The notes under the pieces are model-generated. The model had not been told where the DNA came from. It made no database searches and saw only the letters and a list, made by a program, of their open reading frames with translations. From Frankia sp. AgB1.9 (GTDB lineage: Bacteria > Actinomycetota > Actinomycetes > Frankiales > Frankiaceae), in the NCBI RefSeq assembly GCF_016786355.1, contig NZ_JADWYX010000061.1:1-53181 (forward strand): DNA of 53,181 nucleotides. The letters run 5' to 3'. Each line of letters begins with the position of its first letter. The first letter of the stretch is position 1. A program made the position numbers and the translations under genes. Positions 50,701-53,181 of this stretch are shown in pieces.

Positions 50701-53181
50701 CGGCTGCGCGCGCTGCCCGGGATGGTCGTCCACGACCTGTACGGGCCGACCGAGTACTCCGTCGACGCCTACGGCTGGCACAGCGCGGGCTGGGCAGCGC
50801 TGCTGGCCAACACCCGGGCCTACCTGCTCGACGGCGCGCTCGCGCCAGTCCCGGACGGGGTGGCCGGTGAGCTCTACCTGTCCGGTCCGGGCCTCGCCCG
50901 GGGCTACCAGCGGCGCGCCGGCCTGACGGCGGCCCGGTTCGTCGCCAACCCGTTCGGCGGACCCGGCGAGCGGATGTACCGCACCGGCGACCTGGCCCGC
51001 CGCCGGCCCGACGGCTCGCTCGCCTTCCTCGGGCGCGCGGACGACCAGGTCAAGGTGCGCGGGTTCCGGGTCGAGCTCGGGGAGATCGAACGCGTCCTGG
51101 AGACCGTGCCCGGCGTCGCGTCGGCGGCCGTCTCGTTCCGCCCGGACTCCCCACCCGCGCTCCAGCTCGTGGCCTACCTCGTGCCCACCGCCCGGCTGGG
51201 CGGGGCCGGGCCGGACCCGGTCGAGGCCGCCCGGGCGCAGGTGGCCCGGGTGCTCCCCGCGCACATGGTTCCGCAGGCGTTCGTCACGGTGGACCGGCTG
51301 CCCCGCACGGTCAACGGCAAGCTGGACCGCCGGGCGCTGCCCGAGCCGTCCGCGCCGGTCCCGGCCGCCGGCCGGCGCCTGCGCGACACCCGCGAGGAGC
51401 TGCTCGCGGAGCGGTTCGCCGCCGTGCTCGGCGTCGAGCGGGTCGGCGCCGACGACGACTTCTTCGCCCTCGGTGGCCACTCGCTGCTCGTCATGCGGCT
51501 GTGCGCGGCGGTCCGGTCGACCTTCGGGCTGGAGATCACGCCCCGCGCGGTCTTCGAGGACCCGACGGTCGCCCGGCTCGCCCGGCGGCTGGACCAGGCC
51601 GCCGGGGCGCGTCCGGCCGTCGGCCGCCGGCCCCGGCCGGTGAACCCGCCGCTGTCCTTCGCCCAGCGCCGCCTCTGGGTGGTCGGGCAGGTGGAGGGCC
51701 CCAGCCCGACGTACAACATCCCGATCACCTGGCGGCTGACCGGCCCGCTGGACCTGACCGCGCTGCGCGCCGCCGTGCACGACGTGGTGGCCAGGCACGA
51801 GGCGCTGCGGACCGTCTTCCCCGCCCCGGGCGGCGAGCCGGTCCAGTGGATCCTCGACCCGACGGACACGGAGATCCCGTTCGACGTCGTCGACTGGCCG
51901 GCGGGGCGCGAACCGGCCCCTGGCGACCCGGCGCTGGCGGACGTCCTCGCCGGCGCGGCGGCCTACGCGTTCGACCTGGAACGCGAGGCGCCGATCCGGG
52001 TGACCGTCGTGCGGTGCTCGCCGAAGCTGCACCTCGTCCAGTTCCTGATCCACCACATCGCCGCAGACGAGGGCTCCGACCGGCCGCTGGCCCGCGACCT
52101 CTCCGTCGCCTACCAGGCCCGGGTCGCCGGCCTCGTGCCGGACTGGGCGCCGCTGCCGGTCCAGTACGTCGACTACACGCTGTGGCAGCAGGAGCTGCTC
52201 GGCGACGAGGCCGTGGCGACGAGCCCCGCCGCCCGGTCCCGGGCGTTCTGGGCCGAGGCGCTGGCCGGCCTGCCGGCGGAGCTGGCGCTGCCCACCGACC
52301 GGCCGCGACCGGCCGAGCCGAGCCACTCCGGCGGGGTCGTCGAGGCGGGGCTCGACGCCGACGTCGTCGCCGCGCTGCGCGCCGTGGCGCGGACCGGCAA
52401 CGCCAGCCTGTTCATGGTGCTGCGGGCGGCGGTCGCGACCCTGCTGCACCGGCTCGGCGCGGGCGAGGACCTCCCGATCGGCAGCCCGGTCGCGGGCCGG
52501 GTCGACGAAGCCCTCGACGACCTCGTCGGCTTCTTCCTGAACACCCTGGTCCTGCGGACCGACCTGTCGGGGGACCCGTCGTTCGGCGAGCTGGTGGGAC
52601 GGGTCCGCACCGGCGACCTGGCCGCGTTCGACCACCAGGACCTGCCCTTCGACCGGGTGGTGGACGCGGTGAACCCGCCCCGCCTGCTGGGCCGCCACCC
52701 GCTGTTCCAGGTCATGATCGTCTACCTGGCCGCCTCGGACACCGTCGACGAGCTGGCGCTGGAGGCCGTCAGCGCCCGGCCGGAGCCGGTGCGCAGGGCG
52801 AGCGCCAAGTTCGACCTGTCCTTCGACTTCGTCGAACATCCCGGGACCGACGGCGGGATGACGCTCGGCGTCGCCTACAGCGACGACCTGTTCGACCGGT
52901 CCACGGCCGAGGGCCTCGCCCAGCTGGTCCGCCACGTGCTCGTCGCGGTCGCGGCGGACCCGTCGGCACCGCTGAGCACCCTGAAGACTCCGGACGTCGG
53001 CCTGGATCTCCCAACCCGACGGGAGACGCCCGGCCCTCGGGAGTCGGCGCCACCGGCAGCCGAGCCGGCCGCGGGGGGGGGGGGGGGGGGGCGGGGGCGC
53101 CCCCCACCCCCGGGCCAGGTCGAGCTGCTGAGCAGGAAGCGAGGCGAGATGAGATCGATCCAGCGCGTGCTGCGGCCCGTC
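35761..53181 (+). CDS. Large NRPS, C-A-PCP-C-A-PCP-E-C-A(nMT)-PCP-C-A-PCP-C, open at right edge
   Basis: One open frame of 5807 codons to the window end. C1 (44-487, HHIAWDD, H176/177); A1 (514-1050, code about DIVQLGVVWK, Gly-like); PCP S1085; C2 (1140-1580, HHVILDG, H1288/1289); A2 (1604-2117, code DFWNIGMVHK, the Thr code); PCP S2162; E (2237-2714, HHLVVDG, H2378/2379); C3 (2717-3174, no His: QVLLWDG at 2860-2866); A3 (3177-4130, code DMENMGLINK, close to hydroxyornithine) with an inserted N-methyltransferase (about 3680-3940, EIGVGTG); PCP S4170; C4 (4224-4680, HHIVTDE); A4 (4694-5194, code DGEDLGLVDK, unassigned, acidic); PCP S5241; C5 (5294-5747, HHIAADE). No thioesterase is seen. The sequence past 53072 crosses a 19-G run, so the true C-terminus is unclear. 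Domain limits are approximate. Confidence 0.95.
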   Translation, partial: MASPDSAQRKRELLRRWLAAERLTREPATAAGPRPRREPGRGYPVSPAQRRTWFLTRLDPDSAAYTISAAFELTGPLDVPALRRALLAVARHHEILRTTYRATPDGGLEQVIRDDVEPAWLSVDLSTEPAGTRDDHAREIALRAARRPFDLTAESPLRVTVLRHGPDRHTLALAAHHIAWDDASWDVFFADLLAAYDGRAEPGGTVSFLDAAAVTDPSAAARGLAYWRDQLLPLAEAVRLPRPIPDDRRPEGPDGRDAGQQVVHHAPADLVGTLRAFAASQGATPFMVLLAAYAALVHRVTGATDVTIGSPVVNRDAAATEGIIGYFGNTVCLRLAVAPGDSFTELVERTRAVCLGAFAHADADLADVVRALNPDRADGVSSLFNTMFAVRAPAAAGLRGAGRDLRGERRPLHNGTAQTPLMVVAELGGEDAAGLLELETTYQPGTVSAGFARSVGPRLERLLVAALTEPDAPIGRIDLLAPAERHQVVTTWNDPTSPNDPASPAGAAEPLPTEPWAARFAAWAERDPGRTSLVTAERTLTYGELSDAADAFGRRLAGVGAGPGSIVGIALPRTADLVVALAGTGLAGAAYLPIDPDYPDARIAFMIEDAAPTVLVTTAALAPRLPASPGTTLVLVDQPEVDPGPAQAGGPWPPKIAPDSPVYLIYTSGSTGQPKGVLVGHRSLTEFLASFAAAVGIGPDDRVLAMTTLGFDISTVELLAPLTVGASIRLVDGDAVRDPAELARLLGTGAVTVAQTTPSRWRSILAAGTGTYPGVRVLAGGEPLTADVARELAARAESLTNVYGPTEATVWVTTGLVREVDGAGAALAPNVAAAFAPNVAGAALAPNVAAGPTIGRPLRNAQAYVLDGALMPVPPGVVGELYLAGTAVAHGYLARPGLTASRFVASPFGAGERMYRTGDLARWTTAGELVVSGRSDDQVKVRGFRIELGEIEAVLQGHPAVARCAVVVRDGEPAGRTIVAYVVPAGDLADAPAGPLADQLRAHAAAVLPGYMVPAAFVTLPALPTTPAGKLDRHTLPAPDFGAAAQPGRAPATHAEAVLRDVFAAVLGQPGIGVDDSFFHHGGDSILAFAVVARAAAAGVTVGLADLFDTPTVAGLAAAATARADGPQLPDLAPVDPADLDRWRSRLPGLSEVWPLSPSQSGLLFHRLVDGDDTADVYVIQFVLDLRGELDVDRLRAASRVLVDRHAVLRAAVLSDGAAPAQAILAQAEPEWTVADLSSWPTGERAAEADRLVTADRAAPFDLAAPPLLRFLWIRTGPASARLAVCAHHVILDGWSLPLLLQELFALAAVPGDPAATAAGLPAVRPYADYLRWLLAQDRVAARAAWRDELSGLEGPTLLAPAGGQSTGGPAAVVEREANPELTARLAALGRERGLTLSTILRAAYAVLLARAVGRDDVVFGVATAGRPPELPGADAMIGLFVTTVPVRAAVTAERTFADLLADPRVAQGRMFAHQHLGLAEIQSAAGRGELFDSLLVLESYPFDTAKLLPPGGPRLEAVDGHDATHYALTVRVIPGDRLRLTFGYQRGVLDDATVVGLADRLLALLARIAADPDRPIGAVAALPAAERALPALTPAPTGGADATLPDLFEAQAARTPDAVALRWRDTDLTYAELDARANRLARLLRQRGVGPESIVAVALPRSSDLVVSLLAVQKAGGAYLPVDPAYPADRIAFMLRDAAPVCALTTVATRTALPARTSVPLIALDDPLFEAALAEQPPAPLDPAGRARSDNLAYVIYTSGSTGRPKGALVAHRNVVRLFADSQEHFHFGAADVWTLFHSVSFDFSVWELWGPLLHGGRLVVVDHEITRAPEQFLDLLRRESVTVLNQTPSAFGALQEADRDAERSDPDRPALALRLVIFGGEALDVSRLSPWYERHPDDAPALVNMYGITETTVHVTYLRLDRASAAAGRRGVIGEPLPGLRARILDRHLTPVPPGVPGEVYVSGGQLARGYLGRPGLTAARFVADPYGAPGDRMYRTGDLARLGPDGQLEYLGRADDQVKIRGFRIEPGEIEAVLAADPAVERAVVLAREDDAGRRRLIAYVVRRAGQHVDGPALRARAAAALPDFMVPAAVVVLDTLPLTDNGKLDRAALPAPDLAAAATSGRLGGTDLERTLGAVFAAVLGLDRVGADDDFVALGGDSIIAIQLVNKARREGVRLTPREVFVQRTPAALAALVASRETTPETAAPPASTSPAALEARPALAVAPAGVDVASAATGLLTPPPIVARLAEWGGEIRRFNQAFLVRTPAGVDEAALRAALRALVAHHDALRARLLRPAPGVWLLQIDPAADDPATASPELLTRIDAAGLDPAALRAVIASASDGAAGGLDPDAGSMVRAVWLDAGPTEPGRLAIVIHHLVVDGVSWRILLADLETAYTAAQAGRAPELEPVGTSLRAFGQATAKHANAPARLAELTHWLATLAPGARPFPEPPDPVTAPDGSQLGPAALGALADTGRLVVELPAAATAALLTAVPTATSAEVTDVLLTGLRLALADGEPGELLVDLERHGRDETTPGLDLARTVGWFTSIAPVRLPAARSDARAALADVTARLRAVPDAGLGFGPLRYANPLAGPALARAGQPQVLFNYLGRFGADRRADWGPAEEFDALAATADPGLGVGYPLTVDAVSVETADGPVLRATFTYLTTVLDEPRAAQLAAGFVGALLELAALAPAAAAGPAELVALSPAETDRIARAFPAPVEDVWPLSPLQEGLYFHSALDQTSDAYTAQFWFDFDHRLDADRLRRACLAFMAATPTLRAGFLGDGLPQPVQVIARELPAPVEEIDLSGLAEADRLAEADRIAAADRTRPFDVTRPPLFRLTLIHLAPGHDRLVVNRQVLLWDGWSGALVVEGLLDRYAAEGDPAAGGERPAGPGGSYRDYLVWLRERDTAAAGQAWRSALADLEGPTLVVPAARGLSPVAPVRITAELPEATASAARAASRAQGVTLNTIFNTALALVLAGATGTDDVVFGTTVAGRPTELDGIDEVVGLFLNTVPVRVRLDPRETVGELLDRVAGQRLDLLDHEYLGLGEIQRASGHPALFDTLYVLQNFIDEVANEQTTARHGIVGGDSLDHTHYPLTFVLFPGARITVRLEYRADVVTPELAEGLFARLLAMVDTLSGGLDARVGSLDALLPAERARLERDAAAPARPIGTATVADLLADRAGGELRDVVGLVLGAERLTYGELDARVNQLARLLIARGAGPETVVALGLGRTVDMVVALFAVLRTGAAYLPLELDHPPARLLEMVADARAALLVTSRAPGRYLAGGPDDLADQPWLVLDDDAVAAELAAAPAGALSDAELGAFARDRADRLDHPAYVIYTSGSTGRPKGVVTPYRGLTNMWLNHRDEIFEPTVAAARRRLRIAHTVSFAFDMSWEELLWLVEGHEVHICDEDLRRDAEGLVAYCDRHRIDVVNVTPTYAAHLFEAGLLDRTEPTGDPAPDAVLADGHQHRPALVMLGGEAVPDSVWNRLRDTDGTSGYNLYGPTEYTINTLGAATSDSRTPTVGRPIRNTRVYVLDRWLRPVPDGAAGELYIAGDGLARGYLDRFGLTATRFVADPIRPGERMYRTGDLVVRRAADGNLDFLGRTDDQVKIRGHRIELGEVTAALDAHEAVSQSAVIAAPDPATPGSSRLVAYVVPAERSASDRAATEDDQVGEWRQIYSDEYEQIPTAVLVEDFAGWDSSYDGQPIPVEHMREWRAATLDRVRALTPRRVLEIGVGTGLLLGPLAPDCEAYWGTDFAAPVLAKLRAELAGDPDRFGRVELRHQPAHVTDGLPTSFFDTIILNSVIQYFPSAGYLASVLRGALDLLAPGGSLFVGDVRDLGRLRTFHRAVELARAAGPDEARPDESRPDDARLSAAVDRRVLLEKELVVAPAFFAELAGDADLEVSVRVKRGRLRNELTRHRYDVVLRRPDPAANAPAAGDSTADDDLLSLTWGADATDLAAVGRLVGTRRPATVRLAGIPDARIADELAAADHAPAGLVAVEPDDVYALADALGYQAALTSRADEPGRLDALLVRGSGPAALPVTRPASDPAARPAAGTARTNDPTAARAAAALVGRLRSDLGAVLPDYLVPSAFVPLPEIPRNANGKLDVAALPPAEPVAASSGRPPATALERQLAEVFADVLGLPAVGADDDFFALGGHSLLATRVVSRARAALEVDLAIRDLFDAPTVEALAAKLASRTQTAPQRPPLVARERPERIPLSPAQRRLWLVDRLAGGTDAYNYPLAFRLSGRLDVAALRAAVTDLVGRHESLRTLIAVADGEPYQRILDPAAARPRLDVLDCAPGEVTAQITRAAAEPFDLAAEVPLRLQVLRGPDDDALLVVLHHIVTDEWSDRPFLLDLDTAYAARLAGHAPDWAPLPVQYADYALWQQALLADQDADDVAAADSLAARQRAFWLEALRGLPAQIPLPLDRPRPAVRDGASGRVVRVLPGPVATGLRALCAETGTSMSMLAHAALATLLHRLGSGDDIPIGVPIAGRADAALERLVGFFVNTLVIRSDLAGDPTFRDLLGRTRQTDLAAFDHQDLPFEDVVAAVNPRRDPGVNPLFQVMAGYHHLADDDRDLLGGPVTFLNPEVGTAKFDLDVTFVDRAARNEITVLVEFATDVIEPVGGTRLADRLLRLLAEIVRDPDVPVGRLEIVDESERAAALRAAAGPTRALPALGGATVPDLLARAVAAYPDRVALVTGQGRTTFARLADEVERIAGLVRRLAAGPEAVVALALPRAHMVPAIFGVLAAGASYLPIDVEQPADRLAFLLGDAAPAAVLTTRALADRLPAVPTPVHALEDPAPGDPGRPGPAPAGRAGLDPDAAASVIYTSGSTGVPKAVVGTHRGLVNLFASHLVDLIEPAEHAAGPDGGARRVLHAASFSFDGSWEPLLWLLAGHETHVVDESVARDAAALVDYVERTRVDVLDLTPTYLQELLNHGFLRPEGHRPGVLLVGGEATPAPLWERLRALPGMVVHDLYGPTEYSVDAYGWHSAGWAALLANTRAYLLDGALAPVPDGVAGELYLSGPGLARGYQRRAGLTAARFVANPFGGPGERMYRTGDLARRRPDGSLAFLGRADDQVKVRGFRVELGEIERVLETVPGVASAAVSFRPDSPPALQLVAYLVPTARLGGAGPDPVEAARAQVARVLPAHMVPQAFVTVDRLPRTVNGKLDRRALPEPSAPVPAAGRRLRDTREELLAERFAAVLGVERVGADDDFFALGGHSLLVMRLCAAVRSTFGLEITPRAVFEDPTVARLARRLDQAAGARPAVGRRPRPVNPPLSFAQRRLWVVGQVEGPSPTYNIPITWRLTGPLDLTALRAAVHDVVARHEALRTVFPAPGGEPVQWILDPTDTEIPFDVVDWPAGREPAPGDPALADVLAGAAAYAFDLEREAPIRVTVVRCSPKLHLVQFLIHHIAADEGSDRPLARDLSVAYQARVAGLVPDWAPLPVQYVDYTLWQQELLGDEAVATSPAARSRAFWAEALAGLPAELALPTDRPRPAEPSHSGGVVEAGLDADVVAALRAVARTGNASLFMVLRAAVATLLHRLGAGEDLPIGSPVAGRVDEALDDLVGFFLNTLVLRTDLSGDPSFGELVGRVRTGDLAAFDHQDLPFDRVVDAVNPPRLLGRHPLFQVMIVYLAASDTVDELALEAVSARPEPVRRASAKFDLSFDFVEHPGTDGGMTLGVAYSDDLFDRSTAEGLAQLVRHVLVAVAADPSAPLSTLKTPDVGLDLPTRRETPGPRESAPPAAEPAAGGGGGGRGRPPPPGQVELLSRKRGEMRSIQRVLRPV
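38242..38307 (+). repeat. Three-copy in-frame repeat (APNVA) in A1
   Basis: GCGCCCAATGTCGCC occurs at 38242-38256, 38266-38280 and 38293-38307, spaced 24 and 27 bp. It encodes three APNVA units in an Ala-rich insert of the first A domain, between the YGPTE motif and the IGRPL block. Confidence 0.85.
46800..47560 (+). other. N-methyltransferase domain inside A3
   Basis: Within the third A domain, after IRGHRIELGE and before NANGKLD, a SAM-dependent N-methyltransferase is inserted. Visible are WRQIYSDEY, MREWRAATLDRV, SAM motif I LEIGVGTGLLL (EIGVGTG near residue 3740), NSVIQYFPS and LAPGGSLFVGDVRD. It should methylate the alpha-nitrogen of the residue activated by A3. Confidence 0.9.
47353..47397 (+). 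repeat. 15-bp in-frame tandem repeat in N-MT domain
   Basis: Three copies of CCCGACGA-N3-CCGG-like units (47353-47367, 47368-47382, 47383-47397) encode PDEAR PDESR PDDAR in a loop of the methyltransferase domain. Confidence 0.8.
53073..53110. other. G/C homopolymer patch near right edge
   Basis: 19 consecutive G (53073-53091), then mixed G/C runs. It follows the terminal C domain of the NRPS and makes the frame beyond it unreliable. Confidence 0.75.
53149..53181 (+). CDS. Possible start of a following gene
   Basis: ATG at 53149 with GAGGCG just upstream reads MRSIQRVLRPV to the edge, like the N-terminus of an ABC half-transporter. An ATGA at 53149-53152 (TGA in another frame) would fit the stop/start overlaps seen elsewhere in this locus if the NRPS frame is shifted by the G run. 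As written, the NRPS frame reads through it, so this is only a possibility. Confidence 0.25.
   Translation, partial: MRSIQRVLRPV

Noticed and set aside
37912..52935. Long minus-strand open frames (1469, 2082 and 1384 codons) opposite the large NRPS
   Set aside because: They are composition-driven antisense shadows; the plus-strand frame has continuous NRPS domains with all core motifs.

Overview
The window is very GC-rich, uses GTG and TTG starts freely, is packed with translationally coupled genes and carries IdeR/DmdR-type iron boxes. These traits point to a high-GC actinobacterium. Family content (Ser/Thr kinases with NHL propellers, many SDR enzymes, a mixed phenolate/hydroxamate siderophore NRPS) fits Frankia or a close relative; that taxon is an inference. 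Both ends, and one internal gene, contain G/C homopolymer patches that look like poor consensus, so the window is probably a whole draft contig with a truncated gene at each end.

Left part (1-9.3 kb): a truncated response regulator, a small membrane-anchored protein, a beta-lactamase-family serine hydrolase with a DoxX-like partner, four short-chain dehydrogenases, a LysR-type and an HxlR-type regulator, and a thiolase. This looks like a small catabolic or modification locus. The same TATA-N9-TATA operator-like site lies in front of the LysR gene and in front of the neighbouring SDR gene. Two matching 17-bp dyads lie between the HxlR gene and the thiolase gene.

Middle (9.4-16.7 kb): three consecutive, paralogous PknD-like receptor kinases on the minus strand. 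Each has an N-terminal Ser/Thr kinase, a proline/alanine-rich linker, one membrane segment and a six-repeat NHL beta-propeller outside the cell.

Right part (16.8-53.2 kb): a siderophore locus arranged divergently around a 340-bp iron-controlled intergenic region. The minus-strand operon reads N-hydroxylase (ornithine/lysine monooxygenase), FecC-like and FecD-like permeases, FecE-like ATPase, then an IrtAB/YbtPQ-like pair of ABC half-transporters. The plus strand reads a heterodimeric ABC exporter pair, then (after a double iron box) an MbtH protein, a salicylate synthase fused to ArCP-Cy-A-PCP, a salicylate-AMP ligase, and a giant NRPS with the order C-A-PCP-C-A-PCP-E-C-A(nMT)-PCP-C-A-PCP-C that runs to the window end.

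How the genes would work together (inference): the fused enzyme makes salicylate, the ligase loads it on the ArCP, and the Cy module builds a hydroxyphenyl-oxazoline or -thiazoline. The large NRPS adds a Gly-like residue, D-allo-Thr, N-methyl-N5-hydroxyornithine and one further residue. The product would bind iron through a phenol-azoline plus hydroxamates. It may belong to the same broad class as the hydroxyphenyl-oxazoline siderophores known from Frankia (frankobactins) and other actinomycetes, but the chain order and the fused salicylate synthase are worth checking as a new variant.
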